Below are positions 1 to 9,708 of a stretch of DNA of 19,623 bases, piece after piece (positions within the stretch are counted from its first letter, which is position 1; every line of letters begins with the position of its first letter). Source of the stretch: CAZSXS01 sp964611385 (GTDB taxonomy: Bacteria; Bacillota; Clostridia; Lachnospirales; CAYPQA01); the NCBI GenBank assembly GCA_964611385.1, contig CAZSXS010000072.1, positions 1 through 19,623 of the forward strand. Reading direction: 5' to 3'. Position numbers and translations under genes: made by a program. The notes under the pieces are model-generated. The model saw only the letters and a program-made list of their open reading frames with translations. It did no database searches and was not told where the DNA came from.

Positions 1-16
1 AAGTTTTCTTCTCCTT

Positions 17-69
17 CCCCCCACACCCCCCATCCTCATCTTTCAAAAAAGCCGGGCATGGGGTTGGGG
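17..69 (-). other. Possible 3' stem-loop and G-run tract after the surface-protein gene
   Basis: On the minus strand, two C4 runs (ccccaacccc, plus 60-69) lie just past the stop codon of the giant gene. About 28 nt further on there are two G6 runs separated by TGT (plus 17-31). The C runs and G runs could pair in the transcript as a large hairpin. The T6 run (plus 45-50) lies inside the loop, not after the stem, so this is not a canonical intrinsic terminator. The surrounding strand (plus 5-43) is almost pure pyrimidine. The true terminator may lie beyond the window edge. Confidence 0.3.
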
Positions 70-77
70 TTTTAGCT

Positions 78-3000
78 CTATCTCGTCAACAGCAGATAAA
101 AGACTTGAGCAAGCTGAGCGCGTGTGGAAATGTCTTTTGGTAGAAGCTTGTTGTTGTCTCCGTAAATAATACCGTTTGCTGTAAGGTACGTGATTGCCTC
201 TCTGGCCCAGTCGTCTACGTTACTCGTGTCTGTAAATGCATCAAGCGCCTTGCCAGTTCCGCTTGGTAGCTCGTCAAGCTGCTTTAAGATGTTGTAGAAT
301 AGCGTAAACATTTCTTGCCTTGTGATTTCTTTGTCGGGGGCAAAGAGGTCATTGCCTATACCTGCGGATATGCCTAGCTGCTTAGCGGCGGCAATGTAGC
401 CTGTGTAATAATCGTCTCCGGCATCATTGAAGTTGTCTCCAAACCGAGGTGCGATTCCGTAGGTGCGGCAAAGCATGGTTATAAACTGTGCTCTTGTTAC
501 TATCCCCTCTGGCCCAAAGTTGTCTTCGTCTATACCAACGGTTATGCCTCTTGCAGCAATAAAGCTTACCGGATTAAAGTACCAGCGTGTTGTAGGCACA
601 TCAGCAAAGCTCACCTCATTGTAACCAATGACAAGATACTTCGAGAAAGAAGACAGCTTGACTTCAACAGTTCCATCGCTGTCATAATAAGCCCGGACTA
701 AACTTTGCTTTCCGTTGCTGTCTACACAGTAAACAACGATGGCGTTTGGATTTTCTCCGGGTCTTAGGGTGTATGGAATAGATATGGCTATTTTACCACC
801 AGAGAAGTTGCGGATTTCTTTGTTCCCGCTATAGAGATTAAATTCATAGGTGGGTCTGTTATCAATCCCATCCTTTTGCTTAGCAACTCTAAAGCTTATC
901 AGATCCTTGCTGTTTTCCTTGCTTAGCATTTGAAGAAGCTTTGCATCGGGTACCAAGGTTGAAAGCTCGGTAACGATTCTCAGTTCCACGTTTTGCATCT
1001 TGGCAAGGGCGGCAGGAGGGATGACTACTTTAATGTCATTAGAATCAACAGAGCGGATCCAAAGCTCAATCACATGCTTGCTTCCGGCTGCTTGGGCTGC
1101 GCTAGCAAGCACAGATAAGGCTTTATCGATCATCTCATTTGTTACCAAAGCGACCGTCTTATCATCTTTGGTATTCGCCTCCACTGTAAGACTTACCTTA
1201 AGTTCCCTTTGACCACTTGCATTTACGCTGGTGCTTAACTCCGTCTTTATGTCTGAAGGAAGCGACGCTGGGCTTGGAGTAGGCGTAGGCAAGATGCTCG
1301 GTTCTGGAGTAGCGCTTGGTTCTGCTGACTCTACAGGTGGCGTGTAGGGTGGTTCAGAAGGCGTATAAGGCGGTTCAGGTGTTGGAATGGGTGCCTGGGT
1401 CTGGTAGACACTCACGTTTACTGTCTTTAGTTGAATAAGCTCACTGGGCAGGGTAGAAGGTGAATTAAGGGTTTCTGCCAAGGTATCGCTGTTTGTTGCT
1501 ACACTGAGGGTAAGGCTTGGCATCAGGATCACTTGAATTTGTGCTACACCCTCGGACAAAGCGTAAACGGTCCCGCTGTTGTCAACCTGTGCTACCGTTG
1601 GATCAGAAGATAAGTATCGAACCACAACTTGGCTCTTCAGTTCTTCACTTGCATCCGGCTGGAAGTCTATGCCGGTATGAATCGAGCTACTTGTACCCTT
1701 GGCGATGGAAAGCTGTGTTTCGGCAACCGTGAAGCTGCTTACTGTTTCGATAACATTACGGGCAGACAGCGGCGCAGAACGCACGACCGGAAGCTCCGCT
1801 TTAATCTCTCCAACCTCTAAGGTCACAGCAGCAATCTCTTGAATCTCTTCTTGAAGTTCCTCAGCGCTAAAATCCTTTATAAAAGCTTCATTGGGTAAGC
1901 TGATTGCTTGGATTAAGTGCTTGCTTTCACCAATTTCAAGGCTCATAGGTATTGTCGCAAGAATGTTTTCTCTTTCTTTGATGGTAATCATAAAGTCTCC
2001 ATTCTTGTTCCCTATATTTGTCACCTTTCCGTCGATGACTAACTTTCCAACTTCTGTAAATTCATATCTTAATTCTTCAAACTCTGGTACCAATTCAAAT
2101 ACAAAGTCCTTCGATGCCGACAGTTTGTTTTGGGCGTAATTGAGCTCTGCTTTGATTGAAATCGTACCATTATATTCCGGCATCGTGTAAAGCACTTCTG
2201 CCTTAAACTCGTCACCGCCAACCAGTGTTTGAGTCAAATGCACGGTGTCAATCAGTGTTTCCACTCCATTACAGACTTGATAAAAGCTCATACTTGGGCT
2301 TTCAATGGACTCAAGTCCAGTGTTCTTGGCTATCGCTTGGAGGCTGACTTCTTCACCCGGCTTTGGTGCGCTGGCGCTAAAGTTCATGTTGTCTGGCTTC
2401 AGCTCTACCGAATTGCTTGGGCTAAAGCTGAGTAATCCCAAGGCTCGGTTGTCTGTGTTTTGAGTAAAGTTTCCGTTCTCAAGCTCTTGAATGTACTTCA
2501 CAAATGCAAGGCGTAGGCCTCCATCTGCTGTGGCTGCAACGCCCAGCTGGTCATAATTTGCCCCAAGGCCAGTGGTGATTTGGATGGGCTTACTGAATCC
2601 AGATTTTCCAGTGGGTACAAGCTCTTGCTTGATAATCGGATCGTTTGCCTTTGCACCGCCGATAAAGCCATTGATATCCGGCGTTTCATTATAGTTAATT
2701 ACCATATCTGTGGTAGTTAGGGATTGGGCTGAGGTCACTCTGAGGATGTCGGGATATCTGCCAATTCCGCTGCTGTAAATATACTGGAAGGTTTCGCCGG
2801 GTCTTTCTGGTACTGTAAATGCAGTTTGGCCAAACTCATTGATATAGTCAACCTGAGTCCGGATAATGGCGTTTTCAGGCTGCCAGCGTGCCACAAAAAT
2901 TTGCTTTTCACGCTCTTGGTTATCAATATCGGCCGCTTTTTCCTTGTCCTCTGTGTCCTTCAGGCTGGTGATAAACTCTGTCCAGAGCAGATAAACATCT

Positions 3001-6000
3001 CCTGCTTCAACAGAAACCAGATCAAAGCTGGTAACAGCCCTGTCTTTTGCTTCCCGGTCTGATACCACAGCTTGTAGGACCTCGCCCCATTTACCCGTGC
3101 TTTGGTTTTTACCAGTCATATTGGGATCGTGGGTGTTTTCCTCGCCGCCGACAAAGTTTTCGTTGCCTTTGTCAACAACATAAGCAAAACTGGTTCCTAG
3201 ATTTACTTTTTTCAAGCCGAATTTAACCAAGTTGGAAATATCCATGAAAACGAGGCTTCCATCTTGGATCCAGTACAGGTAGGTGATGCCGTTTGTTCTG
3301 ATAAACTTCGGCTGTGAGTCCTTGACTTGATTGACGGTCAACCTAATTGGATGCGTGAAGCTGTTTTCGGAGAAGTTATAAATTTGTAGGTATAGCTCTG
3401 CATCGCTATCATCACTTAAATCTTGATCTCTGTCTGCGCTGTAGGCAAAGAGTGCCAATCCGTTGTAAGAGCTGATCGCCGTGTCTACTACCTTTTGAGT
3501 TCTTTCGCTTGGGAGCGGTTCTATGGTTTGGACGGTTGTGGTGTTACTTGGCTGTGTATAGAAATAACCATCTTCTTCAACGGTTTCGCCACCGGTGGTG
3601 ATGGTGTTTTCGATGACGTTGAAGCTTTCGGCCAGATTTAAGAAGCGCTGACCATACCATTCCCTTTTGTAATCCTCTACGGTGTACCCTGTAGGCAGGA
3701 GGCCTTGGCTTATGGAATTGTTGATTGTGTTTTGCATTTCTGAAACTTCGGAAGCTTTGTAATCGGTCTCGTCATTCCATGCACCGTTCTCATAGTAGCG
3801 ATACACGATTAAGGAGAAGGCATTCACCACATCGCCTACCAGAAGCTGCATATCTTCCGCATCGCCGATACTTCCGGTTTCATCAACCGATCCATCTGGA
3901 AGGTTGACGTTTTCAAGCCTTAGTCCGTCATAATAATCGGACTTCATATAATATAGAATAATTCGGTCTGTAGCTGGGTCATAGGCTGCTCTGGGTGTGG
4001 TGTCACCGCAGAAGTCACCAGTTATAATAGTTTGACCCTGAGCATTTCTTACAAATCTTCCTGTTGTTTTGGTGATGGCAGTCGGTTCAGACATGGTCTT
4101 TGTGGCTACGTCAAAGAAAGCAACACTGATATCCATGTGCGTAAGTACCGTTTTTTCATCGTCGCTTTCCGTAAATACTCGGCTTGCATCTGACCATGAA
4201 AGGATGATCTTTCCATTGCCTAAATCCAAAACGTCTGGCGCCTCGTCCAGCGTACCGTCATCATCCAAAAGTCTTGGTGCAGATGCATTCCCGTTTGCGT
4301 CAATGATCGAATAAAAGACTGCTGTTCGGTTGCGGTTTGTTCTGCTTGGAACGTCATCAACAAATACCCAAAGAATTTCATTGTTCGGAAGGTTAATGAG
4401 CTTGTTTTCTGGGTAAGGGTATGCACCGGAGGCTATGACAGCTCGCTCGTTGGTCCCGTCTCTGCCTCTTGCAAAGGTAGACATTCCCAGCTCTTGCCAA
4501 GAACTCCTATTAGATAAATAATCTCTTGGCAACTCTTCGAAGCCCGAGACAGGTGTGTACAGATCGTTGCTACCAAACATCGCTCTTGTACTGATACCCC
4601 ATGTCTTGGATATGATAACCCACTCCCTAGAGAAGAAGAAGAATCGTATCCCTAATTTGGCAGTAAACGTGATGCTTGCACTGGCAGCCTGGTCTCCAAT
4701 GACTGTGAACTTAAATAAAACCTCGACTGTGCCCGCTAGGTAAATCTTTAAGATAGCAATACCGATTCCTAACTCAACACCAACACCGATCTTGATAGTA
4801 ATGGTGGTGTCTTCGCTTACCTTACCCTTCCAGCTTTCGCCAAGTAGTGGAGCATCCTCCTTAGCAACAACACCTACTTCTACGCCAATGCTTACACTGA
4901 AGGAGAAGGAGGCATAAACTGGGATGCCTATGGGGGTGATGTAGGTTAGGGTTATACTCATTCCCACGCCTACTTCTGCTGAGATTGCCAACTGGTTAAA
5001 GTATATGCCGCCGTCACTCTTGATCTCATATACAAATACAAGCCCAACGTTAAACGAAAGCTTCGGCCCTTCTTTGTTTACAGCAGTCTTTGGCGTCTCA
5101 AGACCACCATCAAGCACTTCCTTCATATCACTGTCAAAACCGATAGACAGGGTAAATAAGTTTCTTTCCGTTTCATCTATGTTCTGGTCGGACTCTCTGG
5201 CTTTCGGGTTGCCGGAAAGCTTGTTTAAGTTTGCTTTGTCCTTGTCGGTCATGGGCTTCGCTTTGCCGGCATTTGTGTCAAGCATAGAAAGATTTCCCAT
5301 CATTTGACCAAAGAGGGAAACAGCCGGAATACCCTTTACATCAACCCCAACTTTCACTTCAACCTTAGATGGGTCCTTGGTAATCAAAATGCCTGTTGCA
5401 AGCTCGGGATATTCTGCACCTGCATTGTCAATGGGCACGATGTATATTTTTTGGCCTGCTGACAATTGACTAGCGTTCAACTGTGTTTCGAAGTCGCCAG
5501 CTGTACCTTTCACTTTATTGAATGGCCCATACTGCGTCACCTTCGAACCGTCCGCAGCTCTAACAACAATCTTTGCCTTTTCTACAACCGTAGAAACAAG
5601 CCTTCTGCTGTCTATGTTGAATTTCAAGTCGAAATTGCGGTCAATTTTTTCGTAGACATTGATACTTCCGGCTTTCGGCTTCTGTTCCTCACCACCGTTT
5701 TGTGGAATTTCATAAAGCTTCATGTACCGAAGCTCCATGTCCGGGTTACTGAACAGGTCGATGATGATATTGTTTCTACCAACCTGCATATAGCCTGTAT
5801 ATTTATAGCCTTGATAAGTATACACACAGCTATATTTTTTCCCTGGCTCAAATTTTGTAGAGGATATGCTGAAATTACCCTTCTCATCCGTGAGGGTGCT
5901 TTCCCCGTTCACATAAATCTGAATACCAGAAACAGGCGTCGTGCTTGTTGTACTTTGATTTAAAAAGGTCTTGTTGGAAATAGAAATATTTCCGGATATT

Positions 6001-9000
6001 GTATTTTTGTTTGCATTGGGATTCACAGCTATAAGATTGTAGTAGACGATAGGCATATCATAGGTAGCCTTTAAGTAGTAGGTGTCACCGATCGTGGGCG
6101 TCCTGTCTATCATCCGATAATCCTTAAATAATGAATTTTCCCAAGTACTGATGCTTCCGTTCTTGTCTAAGTCTCCTGTAGCGTTGAACCAAGAAACGGT
6201 AAAGTTGCTCTGGGTATACCCATTGATTGTGTAAACATCGTTTCTTGTTACATTGTCATAAACCAAGGGTGCATACTGTGTGCCACTGACGATCATGTTG
6301 TTTCTGTCATCATATAAGGCAGCACCGAAGCCGCTGTTTAACATAAAATCAATTGGCTGTTCCCAGAATCCCTGTTGACCTGCATTGGCTTCTGATCCCA
6401 CTGTAGCATAGCAGCCAGTATACTTATCCAGCCATGGATTAAGATTAAAGCTATAAATGGAAGAGGCATTTCTTGTTAAGACAATGGTTTCAACAAAAAC
6501 GGCTTTTGCTCCGTCTGGTTGATCCTTATAAAGCCGTAACGCTACTTTTTGGGGAACAACTGCGGTTCCTGTTGGACGAAGCTTAAATTCAAACTTGTAG
6601 GTACTGTTTTTTGCCTTCTCTTCATTATAAAACGGCATGCCTACGCCATCATTCAAAAAGCGTGAGCGAATATCCTGATTTTGAGGATTAAATATTTTTA
6701 AGTCATAGGCCTCAAAGGCAGTGCGTTTTTGAGGGTTTTCCTGAACCGTGATCACATTTTTGTTAAAGCTTGGCATGATACTGGTAAAGCGACCTGTTGG
6801 TTTGTAGGTCAACAGCGTCTTGGCTGCCGGATTCACATTGCTATTGGTTAAGGTAACCTTGCTTGCTTTTTCCGTGAACGAGCTTGTACTTGCAAGATTT
6901 CCCGACGAACCTACGGTCACATTGTTAAAATACGTTGTTGCATCCGCCAAGGAATTGACTACCACATTGCTATTCTCCGTCTGAACATACCAATCATAGA
7001 CCGTCGAATTCACTGTAACGGCCTTTAAAGAAAGTGTATCGAACTTACTAATGGCAAATACCCTTGAATTACTTCCATTCAAGAACCCATCAATATAGCC
7101 TTTAGAGCTGTCTAAATCCAGCTTCACAAAGGTTTCATTCTTTGCCTTGAATACAGGGCGCACAACAATTTCCCAGTTGCTGCTATTATTTTTGAGTAAT
7201 GCGTTTGCAAACAAGCCATAGGGGCTGGTCTCATAAGTTCCGGCATTTTCCTTAAACCATTGGTTGTTCAGGTTCATTACCGTTCCTTCAAAGAATTTCC
7301 AGTTGCCTTGTCGATCCAGAACCTTATAGCCCCATAAGTAAGCATTTTCTGAATAGCTTTTTCCGCTTTGAGGGTCGGTATAAAAAGTAGGTTCGAAGGT
7401 GATGACATCCCCACGGTATACTGCCTTTCTATATTTGTCTGGTATGCCCGTGTTAACGTTCGTATCCCTTGCCACACTTCGAATCTTTAGCTCGCCAACA
7501 TTAACGGCTGCACCTGTTCCTATAGGCTCTCCGCTTGCAGAGATACCCGTCACATTCCTGGCTTGAACTCCTGTGTCCTTTGCATCATTGGATACGGTTA
7601 AATTATAATTTTGCAAAAACAAGCGAACGGCATTCCCGTGAAATCTCGAAACATCATTTGCATTTGCCCATGCCCAATATTCAATCGAATTGGAATCCCA
7701 CATCCAAGGATCAACATTCAACTTATGTACATAACCCCCAAAGTATCCATGTTTAGAGATGGCATACTGATTATAGTCCCATTGGTTCCAAGGGCGTTTT
7801 GCAGGTCCATTGATTGTAAACTTTGATCCAAAATTGTAACTGTAGCGCCACCCACACGAGCTCCGGCACCACCAGCCAAAAAGCCACCAGTCGTCATGAT
7901 AATACCATCGTGAGCCCGAACCATCATTGGACCAATAAAACTCAAGTGACTTTACGCCGAAAAGCTTTACCGGCGCCTGTACGCCCTCATGCGAGCCTGC
8001 ACTCCAGGGATCCATTAAGATACCGTACTCTCCTTCATTTGTGGGTCTGCCTGTTCCGTAGCCGCCGTTATATCGTAGGGTAAAATCATTCGGCATGACA
8101 AGGTACTGATCCTCACTAACTCTCCTGCCGTTTTGCGTGATCCGCTCTATGGAGCTTGACTGATTTCTGGGAACATATTCAGCTAAGGTCGTCACAGGTA
8201 TCGAAGGCTGCATTTGCTCAAAAGCTAGGGCAGAGTAGCTGTAAATCGGCTCCTCGCTTTGTGACTTTGTAATGGTAACGTAGGTTTCGGACTTGCCGCT
8301 GGTTGCATTTCCGTTATCGTCATCAATAACGACGGCAAAGGTTTTATCCGCATCTGTAAAGGAAGTAAGCAGATTCACCGTAAAGCTTTGCTCCGTTACC
8401 CCTGGTAAGAACAAAAGGCGCTTACTTTCCGGAATATAGTCTATGTCTGCCTTTGCACTAAGGCTTGAGGTTGCCACGGTTATGGAAGAATTGGTATGTA
8501 AGCCGGAGGTTCTTTTAACAGTAAGCGTTACTGCCCCAGCGCCTGCCTCCACACTGACCTTATCCGTTGTCATCTCATACATGGCCTTCTCTAAGGGCTC
8601 ATCGTCTATAATGTTTACCCAAGAGTTATAAAACTCTCCGATTTCCACACCGCCCTGCGGATTGGACAGTACCATGATAAACTGCTCTTCACTCTCGGAA
8701 AGATTGTCATTGATAGGTTTTATGTAAATGGACTTGTCATACTCACCCTCGTTGAATACGATGGTCGTTTCCATTCCTGGGATTCGATCATAAAAGTCCA
8801 TATATGAACTTTTTAAAGCCTCTACTTCACTGGGCTTGATATCAAGCTCCCTCCAGCTGGGCGTGTTATACTCCCTACCGGTCAAAATCTGAGCCGCCCC
8901 TCTTAGGCCATCCGCAACTCTTGTATTTTGCTCAGAAGCGTATTGTAGGGCTGAGGAGCTTACGACACTTGGTTCCAATGCAGCAGCGGTCGTCGAAGCT

Positions 9001-9503
9001 GGCTGTTGATTGTTGGCTTCCAGCATACGTTGAATTTCTGCTTGCGCTTCAATCGAATTGGTGTTTGCTTGCATTCCCAGTTCGTCACTGTTTTTGATTT
9101 CCAAATTTTCGTTCAGTAGGTTTATGATGGGTTGTGCATTGGGATTGGCCAATACTACCTGATTCCCAAAGTTACCCTGTGTTTCTATTATGTAGTCCTT
9201 CATGTATTCGGAGGACACATCCAAGATCTTCAAGTCAACACTGACTTGACCTGTAGTTCCACCCTGCCTTGCTAACTTGACTTCCATTACACCTGTTGCT
9301 TCATTTACAGTAAAGCGTGTACCAATAAAGTTAATCAAGCCATTCGGGTAAACCTGTACAAGCTCTGCACCTCCTTCAATTGCCTCACGAAGTTGACGTT
9401 CAGTTTCTAAATCGGCAGCAAAAACGTGGGTGGGTATGCTTGTCACAAAAATTGAAATCAAGCATATTAAAGCAATTATTTGCGTTTTAAGATGGTTTTT
9501 CAT
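78..9503 (-). CDS. Giant secreted multidomain surface protein with C-terminal SLH anchor
   Basis: This 3141-residue protein is exported and probably held on the cell wall. Residues 1-29 are a signal peptide (basic start, hydrophobic core, likely cleavage after V-F-A). Calx-beta-like modules follow at roughly 70-110, 235-305 and 308-418. A Trp-rich stretch lies at about 495-632 and an EF-hand-like loop (DLDKNGSISTWE) near 1110-1121. A carboxypeptidase-regulatory/Cna-B-like module sits near 1170-1255 and an alternating hydrophobic beta region near 1499-1635. Repeated blade-like segments that could form beta-propellers span about 1675-2360. Next come a CARDB-like module (about 2370-2480), a BIG2-like module (about 2595-2668), a Pro/Thr/Glu-rich linker (about 2700-2748), and three SLH repeats from about 2965 to the end. 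The start is set by GGAGG seven bases upstream and by the signal peptide. The SLH repeats bind pyruvylated wall polymer in known families. Adhesion or matrix function is inference; domain names come from pattern reading and are less certain than the signal peptide and SLH calls. Confidence 0.93.
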   Translation of the reverse strand: MKNHLKTQIIALICLISIFVTSIPTHVFAADLETERQLREAIEGGAELVQVYPNGLINFIGTRFTVNEATGVMEVKLARQGGTTGQVSVDLKILDVSSEYMKDYIIETQGNFGNQVVLANPNAQPIINLLNENLEIKNSDELGMQANTNSIEAQAEIQRMLEANNQQPASTTAAALEPSVVSSSALQYASEQNTRVADGLRGAAQILTGREYNTPSWRELDIKPSEVEALKSSYMDFYDRIPGMETTIVFNEGEYDKSIYIKPINDNLSESEEQFIMVLSNPQGGVEIGEFYNSWVNIIDDEPLEKAMYEMTTDKVSVEAGAGAVTLTVKRTSGLHTNSSITVATSSLSAKADIDYIPESKRLLFLPGVTEQSFTVNLLTSFTDADKTFAVVIDDDNGNATSGKSETYVTITKSQSEEPIYSYSALAFEQMQPSIPVTTLAEYVPRNQSSSIERITQNGRRVSEDQYLVMPNDFTLRYNGGYGTGRPTNEGEYGILMDPWSAGSHEGVQAPVKLFGVKSLEFYWSNDGSGSRWYYHDDWWLFGWWCRSSCGWRYSYNFGSKFTINGPAKRPWNQWDYNQYAISKHGYFGGYVHKLNVDPWMWDSNSIEYWAWANANDVSRFHGNAVRLFLQNYNLTVSNDAKDTGVQARNVTGISASGEPIGTGAAVNVGELKIRSVARDTNVNTGIPDKYRKAVYRGDVITFEPTFYTDPQSGKSYSENAYLWGYKVLDRQGNWKFFEGTVMNLNNQWFKENAGTYETSPYGLFANALLKNNSSNWEIVVRPVFKAKNETFVKLDLDSSKGYIDGFLNGSNSRVFAISKFDTLSLKAVTVNSTVYDWYVQTENSNVVVNSLADATTYFNNVTVGSSGNLASTSSFTEKASKVTLTNSNVNPAAKTLLTYKPTGRFTSIMPSFNKNVITVQENPQKRTAFEAYDLKIFNPQNQDIRSRFLNDGVGMPFYNEEKAKNSTYKFEFKLRPTGTAVVPQKVALRLYKDQPDGAKAVFVETIVLTRNASSIYSFNLNPWLDKYTGCYATVGSEANAGQQGFWEQPIDFMLNSGFGAALYDDRNNMIVSGTQYAPLVYDNVTRNDVYTINGYTQSNFTVSWFNATGDLDKNGSISTWENSLFKDYRMIDRTPTIGDTYYLKATYDMPIVYYNLIAVNPNANKNTISGNISISNKTFLNQSTTSTTPVSGIQIYVNGESTLTDEKGNFSISSTKFEPGKKYSCVYTYQGYKYTGYMQVGRNNIIIDLFSNPDMELRYMKLYEIPQNGGEEQKPKAGSINVYEKIDRNFDLKFNIDSRRLVSTVVEKAKIVVRAADGSKVTQYGPFNKVKGTAGDFETQLNASQLSAGQKIYIVPIDNAGAEYPELATGILITKDPSKVEVKVGVDVKGIPAVSLFGQMMGNLSMLDTNAGKAKPMTDKDKANLNKLSGNPKARESDQNIDETERNLFTLSIGFDSDMKEVLDGGLETPKTAVNKEGPKLSFNVGLVFVYEIKSDGGIYFNQLAISAEVGVGMSITLTYITPIGIPVYASFSFSVSIGVEVGVVAKEDAPLLGESWKGKVSEDTTITIKIGVGVELGIGIAILKIYLAGTVEVLFKFTVIGDQAASASITFTAKLGIRFFFFSREWVIISKTWGISTRAMFGSNDLYTPVSGFEELPRDYLSNRSSWQELGMSTFARGRDGTNERAVIASGAYPYPENKLINLPNNEILWVFVDDVPSRTNRNRTAVFYSIIDANGNASAPRLLDDDGTLDEAPDVLDLGNGKIILSWSDASRVFTESDDEKTVLTHMDISVAFFDVATKTMSEPTAITKTTGRFVRNAQGQTIITGDFCGDTTPRAAYDPATDRIILYYMKSDYYDGLRLENVNLPDGSVDETGSIGDAEDMQLLVGDVVNAFSLIVYRYYENGAWNDETDYKASEVSEMQNTINNSISQGLLPTGYTVEDYKREWYGQRFLNLAESFNVIENTITTGGETVEEDGYFYTQPSNTTTVQTIEPLPSERTQKVVDTAISSYNGLALFAYSADRDQDLSDDSDAELYLQIYNFSENSFTHPIRLTVNQVKDSQPKFIRTNGITYLYWIQDGSLVFMDISNLVKFGLKKVNLGTSFAYVVDKGNENFVGGEENTHDPNMTGKNQSTGKWGEVLQAVVSDREAKDRAVTSFDLVSVEAGDVYLLWTEFITSLKDTEDKEKAADIDNQEREKQIFVARWQPENAIIRTQVDYINEFGQTAFTVPERPGETFQYIYSSGIGRYPDILRVTSAQSLTTTDMVINYNETPDINGFIGGAKANDPIIKQELVPTGKSGFSKPIQITTGLGANYDQLGVAATADGGLRLAFVKYIQELENGNFTQNTDNRALGLLSFSPSNSVELKPDNMNFSASAPKPGEEVSLQAIAKNTGLESIESPSMSFYQVCNGVETLIDTVHLTQTLVGGDEFKAEVLYTMPEYNGTISIKAELNYAQNKLSASKDFVFELVPEFEELRYEFTEVGKLVIDGKVTNIGNKNGDFMITIKERENILATIPMSLEIGESKHLIQAISLPNEAFIKDFSAEELQEEIQEIAAVTLEVGEIKAELPVVRSAPLSARNVIETVSSFTVAETQLSIAKGTSSSIHTGIDFQPDASEELKSQVVVRYLSSDPTVAQVDNSGTVYALSEGVAQIQVILMPSLTLSVATNSDTLAETLNSPSTLPSELIQLKTVNVSVYQTQAPIPTPEPPYTPSEPPYTPPVESAEPSATPEPSILPTPTPSPASLPSDIKTELSTSVNASGQRELKVSLTVEANTKDDKTVALVTNEMIDKALSVLASAAQAAGSKHVIELWIRSVDSNDIKVVIPPAALAKMQNVELRIVTELSTLVPDAKLLQMLSKENSKDLISFRVAKQKDGIDNRPTYEFNLYSGNKEIRNFSGGKIAISIPYTLRPGENPNAIVVYCVDSNGKQSLVRAYYDSDGTVEVKLSSFSKYLVIGYNEVSFADVPTTRWYFNPVSFIAARGITVGIDEDNFGPEGIVTRAQFITMLCRTYGIAPRFGDNFNDAGDDYYTGYIAAAKQLGISAGIGNDLFAPDKEITRQEMFTLFYNILKQLDELPSGTGKALDAFTDTSNVDDWAREAITYLTANGIIYGDNNKLLPKDISTRAQLAQVFYLLLTR

Positions 9504-9540
9504 TCAGTTCCTCCGTATGTTAAATACTAGGTCTTACAAG

Positions 9541-9590
9541 AAAAAAACATGAAAACATGAAAAGGAACGAAGATTTTATCTTCATTCCTT
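9541..9590 (-). terminator. Intrinsic terminator after the RiPP precursor gene
   Basis: On the minus strand a 13-bp stem (one G-U pair) with a three-base loop occupies plus 9562-9590. It is followed by a T-rich tract ending in seven T (plus 9541-9561). This is a well-formed Rho-independent terminator lying between the precursor gene and the giant surface-protein gene. It separates their transcription unless there is readthrough. Confidence 0.85.
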
Positions 9591-9627
9591 ATGTATACTG
9601 GTAGCCTCAGTACCGATCCGCACTGCA

Positions 9628-9678
9628 AAGCCGCCACACAAAACCATAGAATTTATGAAGATTGAATGAAGGCGGCTT
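9628..9678 (-). repeat. Inverted repeat in precursor 3' region
   Basis: An 8-bp perfect inverted repeat (AAGCCGCC / GGCGGCTT) brackets a 35-nt spacer, downstream of the precursor stop and upstream of the intrinsic terminator. No T run follows it. It could form a GC-rich stem at the 3' end of the precursor transcript. I cannot assign a role. Confidence 0.45.
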
Positions 9679-9708
9679 AGAAAATGTTTAAGAGACTGAG
9701 TATATCAG

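Noticed and set aside
5466..5963. Longest plus-strand frame (165 codons) inside the giant gene.
   Set aside because: Antisense shadow of a coding region. No ribosome binding site, no recognisable motif, and cysteine/phenylalanine composition typical of reverse-complement reading.
9586..9651. A 21-codon minus-strand frame (MVLCGGF...) between the precursor and the terminator.
   Set aside because: No ribosome binding site, and it runs into the terminator stem. Considered chance.
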